Part shown: in pieces, positions 37,600-54,230 of the stretch
How the letters are laid out: each line of letters starts with the position of its first letter
How positions within the stretch are numbered: the first letter of the stretch is position 1
Notes under the pieces: model-generated
Told to the model about the DNA's origin: nothing
What the model saw: the letters and a program-made list of their open reading frames with translations, nothing else
Database searches by the model: none
Source: Mastigias papua
Taxonomy: Eukaryota; Cnidaria; Scyphozoa; Rhizostomeae; Mastigiidae
Assembly (NCBI GenBank): GCA_964019165.1
Contig: OZ025273.1
Coordinates: forward strand, 4,211,823 to 4,275,822
Length of the DNA: 64,000 nt
Reading direction: 5' to 3'
Made by a program: the position numbers and the translations under genes

Positions 37600-39157
37600 A
37601 TGTTTCAATCTAGGAACCAATCCAGCATTTACAGATTAAGAGACAAGTTGTATATGGCCCCCTCGTCTGTCTCTAAAGTATTCAGGAATACATTTCCAGA
37701 GGTGTACAGCAACCGATTAAAAAAATTGCGTTCTAGTCTTCACAAAAAACATAAATAATGCAGAAGAAGCAAATATCAAGAGTTACGTATTTTGCCAAGG
37801 TGCTCAACTCCAGACGGTTGACTGTACATGAAGTTGTACCTCCAAATAGGGACGGGTCATTACTTGTTGGGTGGGATGGAAAACATTCATATATTTGATG
37901 GAATTTTCATTCCCCCCTCAGATTTACGTAAAAAGTTTGGTCCCCACTCTAGGACTTCGGATGAAACTCCATACTCCTTCTTTTACAATGCTCTTTATTT
38001 TTCATCCTCTCCCTCTGAGTGAGCAGAATTTTGGCCCCTCCCTCCTAGATGTCTTCAACTGCCTCCCATAGGAGAATTAAAGATTGCTTCTTTAGGAGTA
38101 CATATTATTTTCGTTGATCTCCCAATTAATTGGCAATCTATATTACGGTTTACAATATCAGCCCAGCAACTTCACTGCGCAGGAGAACATGGGAGCTTGC
38201 AGTATTCTAATAGCTATAATCTTAAAATTAATAGTTTCATTCGTTCAAAAGAGAAAATGCAGCGAAGCAATGGATTATGGGACTTGACGAGTTTGCTAAT
38301 GCATATACAGTTGACCTTAAACATTCTGTTCAACAAAACATTCAACTCAGCGGGCTCTGAACCGCATAGTGGTTTCTTCAAGAAGGAAAGGAGGGGAGCA
38401 AATGAATATTCAAGAGATGATATCCCCGGTAACTGTGTACATGGGCGACAATTAATCGTCTTTAATTGGCCCTTTGTTACTAAAAGAAGATATAACGCAT
38501 GGAGCAGAAAGCGACAAAAGCTCATCAAAGATATTTATGGATTATTTTAACAATTGCAGGTGACTCAAAGGTGTCTTAAAAAGCATCACCTAGGAGCATA
38601 GAGAGCAGCTCTAGATGTCATCATATTAGTAACATTTGTCGCATCTACTGCTAGGAATTTACATCCATTGAATTAAATAGGAATGAATCGAGGTGACTTT
38701 GGAGATGAATCGATTAGATAAGATCTTTGTGTGTTTTATGGGCGTAACACCTTCCTGCCGTGACGATCAACCATCCTTACAGTTAGGTCTGTACTTCGTG
38801 GCATATTAACGAGCCCCACATCCACATGTAGGTTCAGCTTTGTACACAATTTTGCCACAAAAGGTACATTTCTAGATGGTATCCAAACAAGGCACTTGCA
38901 TTTTGTAGAATAACATTACAGCTTTCTCAAATCTCAATATACACAACCAAGATAATAGATGCTGTCATATTCACAGTACAATAGAAAGTGGGTATGGTCT
39001 TTACTTGGAATTACACATAGGGTATGGGAGGAGCTAAAAACTAGCAAGTTATCTAAATCGTACAACATCAAATTCTAGTGTTATCTGAAAGTTAAAAAGA
39101 TTCACTACATGTCACCTGCACACGTAATAAGTTGTGTTACTTATGTTACCTACTTTA
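37600..39157. other. Non-coding stretch without recognised elements
   Basis: Open frames on both strands around 38.2-38.5 kb overlap each other and show no domain or splice support. Confidence 0.4.
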
Positions 39158-39280
39158 CAGGGGTGGCGCCAGGAATTTTCCGACGGAAGGGTTAACTCTT
39201 CCGATGGAGGGGCTTAAATTTTCATTTTTGTTCACTTCACTTAATATAGTACCCCTAGCCCTCCTCTGGTGGCAACCCTA
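39158..39280. mobile_element. hAT-like MITE remnant
   Basis: The left end CAGGGGTGGCGCCA is mirrored by TGGTGGCAACCCT at the right. Length and CAGGG start suit a short hAT-type MITE. The target duplication is not clear. Confidence 0.5.
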
Positions 39281-39590
39281 CTCATTCGAATAAGTAGACA
39301 TGTCTGATGTATAATCCCAAACTTTCCCCAATTACAGATCCGCAGATTTCATTTATAGCTCCACAAAGTGAATCAGATCTACACTTCTTTTAGGCCCTGT
39401 CACAGGGTTCTGCATCTGTATGAAGAGTCCATCATATTGGATGCTAGAGTGTAAGGAACTTACTGCTAAAAGCAACACGTCTGTGTATATAAAGCACTGA
39501 CTGGTACTATTGGGAGAATTCATTATAGATTTTCCATCTTTTATCATATGTTGTTATCACAGGAAGCAACCAATGATATGTCTTAAAGTA

Positions 39591-39808
39591 CAATCACGCC
39601 AAAAGTCTTGGAACACTTAAATTGTTCTTGATTCATAGAGCATACTCCCCCTCTCCCCCCTCAGAACAATGTTGAATTAAAAGCTTTTACCTCAACATTG
39701 TTTTAAAGGGGAAGGGAATCACTAGCCGTTAAATATGACCGGGAATTCATTAGTGTCAAATAAATTGCAGTATTCAATGGGTGTTCCAAGGACTTTTGGC
39801 ACTGATTG
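39591..39808. mobile_element. Tc1/mariner-like MITE, 218 bp
   Basis: Flanked by TA on both sides (39589-39590, 39809-39810). The termini CAATCACGCCAAAAGTCTTG and its mirrored form (GTTCCAAGGACTTTTGGC..TGATTG) differ at a few positions. The CCAAAAGT..TTGG motif is characteristic of Tc1-like terminal repeats. An inner AACAATGTTGA / TCAACATTGTT inverted pair is also present. No transposase. Confidence 0.8.
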
Positions 39809-40734
39809 TATCTCAACAGAGTTCCTTTCAATTTTACCTATTATTAACGTGCGGGAAGCAGATACAGGCTTTATGTACTAAATTCATCTGAATCAACCTT
39901 TTTTGCTTTTCACATGATTTTGAAACTTCATAGTTCTCTAAGGTTAATTCTATTTTGAGATCAAATGGTTTTAGTTTGAAGCTAAACAGCTTATAAAACA
40001 TTCTGGTAGATAAAATTTGATTTAAAATTCCACCAATATAAGACGCTGTTATTGAGCGTTAGTTTTAGTATGGTCTAAAATGAGACACTACAAGTACAAG
40101 CCTTTAGACAAAAACATTTAATAGCACTAGAACTTTAGCATTAAGTTCTGTGTCTGGATCATAATATTTATATCTACACAGCATCCTATTTTCCCTCGAA
40201 AGCTCGCAAGGCTCGCAACTTTTTCGAACGAAGTCACTTTTTTGTTACTTCAAAAAGGGTGTGAGTGGTTTTGGAAATTCAAAGAGGGAATGATTCATTT
40301 CCAGTAAATCCTTGAACTGGCCCTCTCAAATCCCCCCCTCGAATAAGCTATCATGCTAGACCATAAAATTGTAAGCCCCCTTCGAATATGCTCCCACCAC
40401 CTCCCACCACAGAGGGTGAGGAAGACTTTGATACAGAGTGGTGCATTAATTTAGACTTTTCTTTAGATATACACTCTTTGTTCTTAAGGTATAGGGGAGA
40501 AAGCAATGTAGACATTAGACTATATACAAGAGAACACTGGATGTTTATGAAACATGCGTCACTAGCAGAAGACAGAAGATATAACATCTTGCAGATGTAC
40601 AATCTATGCTAAAAGTCTTGGTACATTTACGACTTGTTTTACACACTGATGATTTGGGTGTTTCGAAGAGCTTTAGCAAGCATTGTTGAGCTTAAAAACT
40701 TTTTTATCAGTTTCAAATCATTTTACGACAGTGC

Positions 40735-40965
40735 TTCAGCCTCAGCTTCTTGTTCCTAATTTGTTCTTAATTTTCCATAATCTTGAGCCTCGTGTTCTTG
40801 TAAAAAAGAAAGAGTGTAATGGAGAATATGAATTTTTAAAATAAACTTTTGATGCGACATATGCCAAATACTTCTATAAGCTCCCTCGAATAAACCTCGA
40901 CTCAAAGTGTCAAAAATAAATAAGTCCCTCCTGGGGGGGGGCTAATTCAATGATTTACGGTGCCA
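40735..40965. repeat. Compound dispersed repeat (families B + C), copy 1
   Basis: A TTCTTAATTTTCC..GTTCTTGTAAAAAAGAAAGAGTGTAA block (family B) is followed within ~40 bp by CCCTCGAATAAACC..GGGGGGCTAATTCAATGATTTACGG (family C). The same pairing occurs at 51355-51657. Confidence 0.7.
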
Positions 40966-41569
40966 GAAGTAGGGAGAGAGTCCCTATGAATAAACTTCTG
41001 CACCATGTACTTTAGTCTTCTAAAGCGCTGGGAGCGCGAGGATTTACCGATGTCATCGAAGTTCTCAAAGCATTCTCTGTTTGAAGAGAAAACGTATCGG
41101 AGTTTGGATTACACCGTAACAACCATCATGGGATTGTTCGCGAACCTATTTGGATATCTACTTAATAACAGTCCTCATGGAAATCTCATTTCGCTAAAGA
41201 AATTACTGAAGAACTGGCCTCGTTGTTGCTAAAGCTATCTATGTCAATCTTATTTTCCATATGATCTACTGAAGCAAAGATTACTGCAAAAATCCATTGA
41301 CACAACAGTGACTAACACTATGGTTTACCAGTTTCCTTCAGCCTATGGTAATATCATATTGATCCAGCGCATCTATACAGTCTGGCTTAGCATGAGTCAA
41401 TTACCTTACTAAGAATGTTATAAAAACTTAAGTCTTCCATGTGAACAACTCGACCACACAGTTTTCTATGCAATTAGAGTTTAGCCGCCAAATCAAGCTC
41501 TACTAGCATGGGAAATATTATAAGTTAACATTCTCAGATGAATCTAAGATTGCAGGTCTGTCAATGAGT

Positions 41570-41760
41570 AAATCAGACGCGCGCTGCCAACCGCGCGCGT
41601 GGGATAGTTTGCGCGCGCTAAACATCCATTTACTAGAGCTTTCCTTAGTACTTGGATGTATATTTTTCATAAAGCTGAAGCGAGCGATACATCGAGCGCG
41701 TGAACTGAGCTGGGCGCGTGCCTGCGCGCTCGTGTGCGATCGTGCGCGTTTCATTTGAAC
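41570..41760. repeat. GC-rich CGCGCG foldback
   Basis: An abrupt island of CGCGCG motifs in AT-rich surroundings. CATCCATTTACTA and TAGTACTTGGATG form an inner inverted pair about 15 bp apart. The outer arms on both sides are CGCGC-rich. The layout suggests a decayed foldback element rather than a CpG-island promoter. Confidence 0.6.
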
Positions 41761-41967
41761 GGCCTGGGATTGCATACAAAGTGATGTCTCTATCATTATA
41801 TAAGAGCGTCTGTTGTACATTTTTGACAAATCCGATGGGTGGATTCTGTCTAGGCTACGTTTTTGGTAAGGCCAAGAGTTTCAGGTTTGAATTGGGGTAC
41901 TGTATTTTACGAAGCTGAACAAAAGAAACTACAAATACTCATATATCTATAAAACTTTTACTAATTG

Positions 41968-42075
41968 CACACTTTTTGTAACGGTATAGTCGATAAGAAT
42001 GTCAGAGCTCAAATTCGCCGAAATATAAAGCAACTTGATAATTATGCACGACTCAAACTTCATCAAAGCTCAGAT
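41968..42075. repeat. Dispersed repeat family D, single unit
   Basis: CACTTTTTGTAACGGTATAG, AAGAATGTCAGAGCTCAAAT and GCCGAAATATAAAG match the first half-unit of the copies at 11.9 and 21.9 kb. Confidence 0.65.
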
Positions 42076-42150
42076 CTCTCATCTCGGGACACTGCGCATT
42101 TGTGACAGGAATAACGTAATTAACCAGAGGCCGTGAGGAATGTTCAGTAG

Positions 42151-42304
42151 CTGGGATATAGGAACCGGTGGGGGCCAGAGGGGCCATAGCCCCCACTTTT
42201 TAGCAAACTATGCAAAAGTGCCCCTTTGAAGCCCAAAATGGGCGTGGTAATGTGCCCCTTTTAGGACTTGGCCCCCCACTTTTTAGATGCTTCCTACGTC
42301 CCTG
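42151..42304. mobile_element. hAT-type MITE copy 1 with 8-bp target duplication
   Basis: The 154-bp element ends TTCCTACGTCCCTG; the left terminus is decayed (CTGGGATATAGGAA). Flanks TTCAGTAG and TTCACTAG form a 7/8 target-site duplication. The interior (AAAAGTGCCCCTTTGAAGCC) is nearly identical to the copy at 45131. Confidence 0.85.
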
Positions 42305-43302
42305 TTCACTAGGTAGTTGGTGGTCAGCCGGAAATCAGTTGAGTATTTTGAAATACTGGATTCCTTGTGTAGCGAGAAGGACGCATTTGGGGTCTTAGAT
42401 GAACAAGAATCAGACAATAATTTTGCGCATATCTTTGTAGAAAAATATTCATCATAAATTAAATTATTTTAGATCACATGTTTCATACACAAAATTTAAG
42501 ATTTACCCAACCATATATGGGCTATGAACTTTCCAGAACTAGAGGAGAAAAGGTTACAAACAGTGGTAAGCTAAACGATATGAAAAACGCATGCGATGGT
42601 CAAAAGAGAGTTAAATCCTCTTCGGCAAGTTTCAACATGTAAAACAAAGTTGCAAAGGAGTATGCAATGAGATCGTTGAATTAAGAAACATGTTGAGTTC
42701 ATAGCATCAATGAAGAAATATAGTAAAACATCAAAGTTGTATATAGAAAATAATCAATCAAGTTGGAAAAAATGGGATTTGTTGAAACCGAAAAATACCA
42801 ATATATTAGGAACTAATTGTGAACAATTGTGAGAAAGTGAATTGACTTGTCTTGAGAGACCTTTTGGCAAGAAAAAATATGAAAAGACTGAAGGAATGTG
42901 TGGTTTACAAACAGAGAGGATAACCTTTGGGTAATCAGCTCATTGAGACTACGAGTTCAAGGTATGAGAATGATCGCTTCCCATGATTATGGTTGTTTGG
43001 CGAATTCATATTTCCTTATCTCAATGCACTTGTATCACCTATTGTGAATTAAGAGTATATCCCTGAGACAAAACAGTGCATGACCTTACGATCTTTTGCT
43101 ACAAATTTACCAAATTCATTGCATCGATCATCAATCATAAATTGGAAAATGTTCTTCAATGTCAGGCTTCCTTAAAAAATTTTTGCACGAAGTACAAATC
43201 ACACGGTACCGTCTACTGATATTCTTAGGCCCTCTGAAAATAGAACAATACCCTCAGCCTTCTGATTTTCTATTTTATCATAATAAAGTTAAGATCTACT
43301 TG

Positions 43303-43575
43303 CTATACCAAAGAATCATTAAAAACCTTTACGCCAAGAAGTACCACATTTTCTAGGTCCATTAGCCAGCTAGGCCTAACTTGCCTTCTCTCGTTCCCAT
43401 CAACTTTGAATCTGAAGAAGAGAGTTGCAGAAGAATTTTCAAATTTCATTGCAGCAGTAGCTAATGCTCTACTTAACTGGCCTAAAACAGTACTTCCTTG
43501 AGCACGAGAGTTATCGTTTTCTTCGACACATTTCAAATAAGAGGACTTCAGCATGGTCAATGGAGGGGTTATAGA
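43303..43575 (-). CDS. Possible coding exon, unknown family
   Basis: The minus frame is open for over 90 codons and has protein-like composition (TMLKSSYLKCVEEND, GQLSRALATAAMKFENS, LFFRFKVDGNERR). It could be a terminal or single exon. No domain is recognised, no partner exon was found, and it sits in a transposon-rich stretch, so it may be a fragment of a mobile-element gene. Confidence 0.35.
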   Translation of the reverse strand, partial: SITPPLTMLKSSYLKCVEENDNSRAQGSTVLGQLSRALATAAMKFENSSATLFFRFKVDGNERRQVRPSWLMDLENVVLLGVKVFNDSLV

Positions 43576-43631
43576 GCAGTACAGTACATAAGTGGGAGAA
43601 ATCTCGTCTCTTTATTCTCAAATGATTAAGA

Positions 43632-44128
43632 CATTGGCTTCCCAACCTTTGTTGTAACCACTACTCACAATTTATATTAAAAGCTCAAAAACTCACACGG
43701 TACACCATCCCAAGCAATGTCTTACCCAAAGGATCACTACTTACAGCATAGGCGGATCCAGAATTTGGCTTTTGTTGGGGCCATTTCTGAAAAAATACTG
43801 TGGGGAGAGATATTTTTCATAGCCACGCCCTTCTGAAACATTTGGAGAGTTGTGTAGAGTGCTCAATTCATTTCTTATTACTTTTCTCGTCTAAATCATG
43901 AGGCATGAAAAATAATTCTTAAAATATGAAATATTACCGCTTGTGGGAGGCCATGGCCCCCCGGTCCCCTTCTGGTCCGCACTTGAACAGCAGGTAGATA
44001 GGTGAGCTAATTCACTAACTGTTGATACTTAATGTAAGAGCCAGTTGACACAGGACACTTTCCACGGTACACCTGATGGCCTCTCAAGGCTCACTAATAT
44101 GCTATTGCAGAGTGGTTGGGAAACACTG
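43632..44128. mobile_element. hAT-like MITE interrupted by a second MITE
   Basis: The left end CATTGGCTTCCCAACC and right end GGTTGGGAAACACTG are inverted and match the widespread CAGTGGTTCCCAACC type of hAT terminus. Flanks GATTAAGA and GACTAAGG are a 6/8 target duplication. The element at 43748-43983 is inserted inside it. Confidence 0.7.
43748..43983. mobile_element. Nested MITE with GCGGATCCAGAA-type ends
   Basis: The left end CATAGGCGGATCCAGAA is mirrored at the right by CTTCTGGTCCGCACTTG. GGGGCCATTT and GGCCATGGCCCC lie subterminally. No coding sequence. Confidence 0.6.
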
Positions 44129-45008
44129 GACTAAGGAATAAGGAGGCTTTTTCCTAACTTTGCCTAGTGGCCTCTTCATTTACTATCTTGGGTTTACTTT
44201 CAGTCGGAGGATGCCATTAGAGTTTGATGGATAGCGCAATACATTTACAGCCACACCAATTGTTATACTTCTATCACCGATTAGAGAATAAGAGCAAAAA
44301 ATTCATCACTATCGACTTCTTCGATAAAAAGACACAAACTATCTCTTAATTTTCTCGTCATTAGAACGCATGCACTCAGCACGGTGTTGTTCCCTGCAGA
44401 AGTCACAAGATCTAGTTGCGCACTTACTGGCAGTTGTTTCCCGGGGATTTGCCCCCGTTACACCGCTGCTCCTCCACACCAATTGCAATATGAGAGTATC
44501 AATGAATCAAAAATTGAGAATTCTGAAAACCTAATATAATTGCATAGAGCAGAAAAATGGGACATATCGGCATAAATCTCTCTATTATATACATTGTGGT
44601 CATAAATTCTGAGAAGGCGTTGCTAAAATAGCCCTATAGTGCAACGCTATGTTGGCTTAAATAAGCTCTGAATGGAAACTCAGTCACTGGTGTAATCATT
44701 TCAGAGTCTAGAAGTCAACAACGAAACCAAATTTTTTTAGTAAGTAATGTCAGGGAAAGGTCATAGAGCCTATAACAAAGCCCTGACAAAGAAAGAAATA
44801 GAAAGGAAAGTTAGGTAGATAGGGAGATGAGATCAAGTTGATGTTAGGTATGAAGCAAGATAATTTGTAGGATTCAGGAAAGGAAGTGGGAGGTAAGATG
44901 TTCCAAAGTTGACTAGTTCTTGGAATGAAAATGAAGTTGTAGATACTAAAGCAAATCTCCTGCCGACAAATGGCGACATTTTGAGCTATAGTTTTACAAG
45001 CCTTAAAG

Positions 45009-45435
45009 CAGTGGTTCCCAACCAGAGGTCTGCGGTCCCTTATTTGACAACGAGGGATCTCAGAAGTGTGTCATAAGTGTCAAGGGGTTGCCATCGTTTG
45101 TGCAGCTCGTTGATTTGGTAGGTTAATTAGCAGGGACGTAGGAACCGGGGGAGCCAGAGGGACCATGGCCCCCAACTTTTTAACAAACTACGCAAAAGTG
45201 CCCCTTTGAAGCCCAAAATGGGCGTGGTAATGTGCCCCTTTTAGGATTTGGCCCCCCCACTTTTTAGATGCTTCCTACGTCCCTGTTTATTAGCTTATAT
45301 CACAGTTGATATTTGCTTCCTGTGAAATTATATCTATAAAAACATATTTATTCATCCCTCCATGGGACCCTGATTCGAAAACGTATGCTACCGGGACCGC
45401 CATATAAATTAATTTGATAAGATTGGAAACCATAG
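45009..45435. mobile_element. hAT-like MITE with CAGTGGTTCCCAACC end, interrupted by a younger MITE
   Basis: The left terminus is a perfect CAGTGGTTCCCAACC; the right, GATTGGAAACCATAG, is its decayed mirror (about 12 of 15). The 155-bp element at 45131-45285 is inserted inside. Confidence 0.6.
45131..45285. mobile_element. hAT-type MITE copy 2 with perfect 14-bp TIRs
   Basis: CAGGGACGTAGGAA is exactly inverted at the end as TTCCTACGTCCCTG. Flanks TTAATTAG and TTTATTAG give a 7/8 target duplication. It is the better-preserved relative of the copy at 42151. Confidence 0.9.
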
Positions 45436-45590
45436 CTTTGCCGCATGCTTATATAGTACTACTTTTCTTACAGCTGATTGGTCAAATGTACGAATTCTAA
45501 AAAAAGTAAGTGTCTCCATGATTTGACCATTTGTTTGGGCCAGGGGCATCTGGAGTTTACTTAATCAGGGTCAAACTGAAAAATTAACAA

Positions 45591-45613
45591 GGCCAGGCCA
45601 GGCCAGGCCACGC
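45591..45613. repeat. Short GGCCA tandem tract
   Basis: About four GGCCA pentamers in a row, then a degenerate CGCCA unit. Confidence 0.85.
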
Positions 45614-46087
45614 CAGACACTACATGCACATTGTGCTTTGCTAAATTCAAAACATTTTAAGCCTATAGTTTGAAGTGCATGATTAAACCTTGCTGCCGGC
45701 CAACAAAGCCAAGATTGAAGACTGCAGCTGATCTGTGGGCCGTAGTTTGGACGCTTTCTGGTTTAGATACATCAAACCAAGAAGTATTCTTCTCTCAGAA
45801 AGTCTGAATGTAAGGCTAAGCTGGAGATGTGAAACTACAGCGTTTTGTTATCTGCGAGGAGCACAAGAAAAGTATACACCAATGGATGTTTAATGTATTC
45901 CAAACGAAACACCAATTGCGTATATACAAGTGCCATAGAAGAGATGAAATACTGGACTTTTCTACTTTATACTTTCAGGCTCTCGCTTGTAATACAGTTT
46001 ATAAGGATGCACATTGATGATGATACAGTAATTAAAATGTGGTATTGTAAAAATATAGAAAGGATTCTAGCAAAGCATAAAGTTGCT

Positions 46088-47860
46088 TTAAACTCTATGC
46101 CAATGACAGTGCCACCTACGAAAAAGTGGAGGGCAAGGGTCAGGACGTACACCAATTTCTTGAATCACACCTAGTTTCTGCAGACTTAGCGTTCCTTCAT
46201 TCATGACAGCCAGAGCAATGCCAGTTATAAAGCTGCACATCGCAATCATGGTCTAAACAATAAGAAAATGCAACCTCCAAGCTTCTCTAATCGAGTTTGC
46301 GCGAATCTCAAGGCCCGCCTTTGGGAAAAGTGGGCAACTAGTCCCCTTTATTTTCTACCCCCATGGCTCCACCACTGCTCTATGTCAATGGTACTCAAGT
46401 CTTTCTAGCTAAGGAAAATAGAGATAGAATGTACATACGTGTTGATGGCTTCTTGTCAAGGAACCAGTACCTAAAATTATCTCTTGCACGCTCATTTGCA
46501 GCCGTTCTCAGTACCTTGGGGTTCGGCTGTCGAGTTTTATAATAATTTCCGGGGATATTGCCATTAAGCTCCTCGACCATCCAATCTGAAAATGACTTGA
46601 CGCCAAAATGGCACAGGTATCCATCAATATCATGACGATGTATCAATAGCGGGTTATGTTCTGTTGAAGAAAGAAATGTAGCTTGTGAATTTTTAAGTAA
46701 ATTGCAGCCATAGTGGTTCGTGCTTACGAAGTTGAAAATGCTAAAGGATCTGGAGAATTACTAGTCTTGTTTCACTACGGGGAAATGACTTTTCTAGTCT
46801 TCGGGTACAGTTCGTAATGTACTTGGGAAACTATTGGTTAAGCCGGAGTCCTATTGAAAGTCCCACCTCCATTAATCTTGCCTAAGTAACACTGTAACGT
46901 GGCCAAAAATGCTAAACAAAGGAGGTTTGTAGCATAGCCGTTGATTAAGATTTTAATTTTACAATTGCTTAACTCGTGTTGTGCTTCTAGGAATCAAATC
47001 TCAAGAACAATGAAATATTCATTACTTCTTCTCTCATGTGGAATAGGTTCTCCAGGAAATCTGTGAGATTTATAGTTGTTTCCATACACTTCAAAACTCA
47101 TAGCCTGAAAAAGTAGATAATAAATTGAGCTACAACTACTATCATGAACTAAGAAGATATTACTTTGTCTTCTTTTCTATCAATCATTTATAATCACACT
47201 GATACTTGATAATGAAGATGTTATGAAAGAATAATCTATAGCTAAGGTATATCACATGGGAGAGGTGTAAATAGTGATCAACTTCAAATTCATCTCTTCA
47301 ATACTAGCTTCCTTTCAAAAAACTATAATGAATATATGACAATTATAGCAATCAGCTTAATACTTTCTAGGAGCTGTTTGCATAAGGTTTAGAGAGCTTG
47401 TTGAAAATAATGAAGATAGATTAGTGAGATTTAAGCCTCCTTCAGTTTGAAAGCAGAAACAGTGTAATAATATCATAATGAATAGATATGAATCTTATTC
47501 TAATCTAAAGCAGAAAAACAGTGCTCTATGGTTAAAATATCTATGATAGCTACCAAGCAATAATTGATTACTTCTATCCCTCAAATTTGGTTTACAAGAT
47601 GCCTCCATAACCATAAAAAGCATTTAAAATAGCATGTTCATAAAAGGATATATGCTGTGGGGTTGTAATGAAATGAAATATATGCCTTCTGCTACAATGA
47701 GAGCAAAAGAGATAAAGAACCAGAGACAAAGCAAGCTGCAACAGACTGTAAGTAAAATAGATACAATTGGCTAACCTTATGCTTCATTTTAGCCCAATGG
47801 TCGGTATTACCAAGGTCTCTGGAGGGGTGATTTACTTCCCTTCTTGACCACCGTGAGAGA
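46088..47860 (-). CDS. 3' part of a spliced gene of unknown function (four exons)
   Basis: Exons on the minus strand are 47860-47776, 47104-47026, 46660-46439 and 46170-46088 (stop TAA). Junction phases match throughout: phase 0 at HK|AM, then A|AA, then C|GT. The joined 138-residue frame is tryptophan-, histidine- and proline-rich, with RDLGNTDHW, FPGEPIPHERRKHNPLLIH and GNYYKTRQPNPKVLR, and ends in FRRWHCHWHRV. No signal peptide, membrane segment or known domain is seen. The sequence looks like a compact structural or cytoskeletal protein, but that is only an impression. Upstream exons are missing: the first listed exon needs two bases from a preceding one. A candidate first exon is 48512-48375 (ATG start, donor GTAAAT), but it ends in phase 0, so at least one more exon would lie between. 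The acceptor of the last exon is pyrimidine-poor. Confidence 0.6.
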
Positions 47861-48374
47861 CTTCAAAAAACAATACCATAATGTTATGGAGAAATAAGCA
47901 TTGCATGAGAAGTTACAGCACCATAAAGTTAAACGGTAAACTTAAAGTGTGAGCTAAGCAAGACGTCCAGAAGGAAAAATATCGAGAACCTTTGGCTAGG
48001 CATCTAGATACTCGGTTGCATTCTCTGAGAATATGCAAAGTGCTGTTCGGCAATAGTTCTTCTGATACATGGGATGTATTAACAGTATAGGTAGCAAGTT
48101 TGATAAATTTGCATGAATATGAGCAAACATCATTACAACATGCACACAACGACAAATCTAGTATCTGAACAAAGTCATTTTCATTTCATTTAGAATTTAT
48201 CACGGGCGTAGCAACTGGTTATATTGTAACTGTTAATCAGGCTTCACTGTTTGCCTTCAGCCACCTACCAGGTTGTATTCCTAACAAGCCAAGTACAAAA
48301 TGTATATACTAACTATGGTAAGCTCTTATTCTTGTCTTGGAACAGCTGAAAATCAGTCATACTTTAGCATTTAC

Positions 48375-48512
48375 CAATACAGCTTCACTCTTCCTATAGC
48401 AAATAAGTGCCACTAGTCCAATGATGCTGTCAAATGTAGGTCGTTTTCTATGAGACGGGACTTGTGCCTTGACAACGATAACTTGTTGTTTTTTCAGCAG
48501 CCTCGTATGCAT
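48375..48512 (-). CDS. Candidate 5' exon of the minus-strand unknown gene
   Basis: ATG at 48512 opens 46 codons (MHTRLLKKQQVIVVKAQVPS.. to ..YRKSEAVL) ending at a GTAAAT donor. The N-terminus is basic. It could be the first exon of the gene ending at 46088, but phase shows a linking exon is needed. It may be random. Confidence 0.25.
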
Positions 48513-48820
48513 CCGAGCATTATAAAAGTCATAGCTCTTCAGGAGTACTTTACCGAAAAAACATTAAAATTAAAGCATGACTTTGTAATTTTAAGTAGAA
48601 AAAACTATATCTAACTATTTTCTCAATCAATAGAAAAGTTTTTATGTAAAATTGAGATATAGATATATTGAATTTATTGGTGAACTTTATCAGCATCTTC
48701 GAAGAAATGACCTAAGTAAGGGAATTATCATCGTTGTCATGAAAACGAAGACGCACGGGAATCATCATAAGGTGGCAAGCGGCGAAAGCTGACTGTTCAT
48801 TTGAAGCTACATTGTCGACC
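48513..48820. promoter_or_regulatory. Possible bidirectional promoter region
   Basis: The interval separates the candidate start of the minus-strand unknown gene from the ATG of the plus-strand unknown gene. If both starts hold, the genes are head to head with about 300 bp between start codons. No TATA box or named motif was recognised. Confidence 0.25.

Positions 48821-54230
<5,410 letters not shown>

Noticed and set aside
41005..41232. 75-codon plus-strand frame (LKRWEREDLPMSSKF)
   Set aside because: Plausible composition but no splice partners, domain or repeat match, so not supported as a gene.
44420..44480. tRNA-like GGGGCAAATCCCCGGG on the minus strand
   Set aside because: It lacks a proper B-box, an acceptor stem and an anticodon arm; at best a degraded SINE-like piece.
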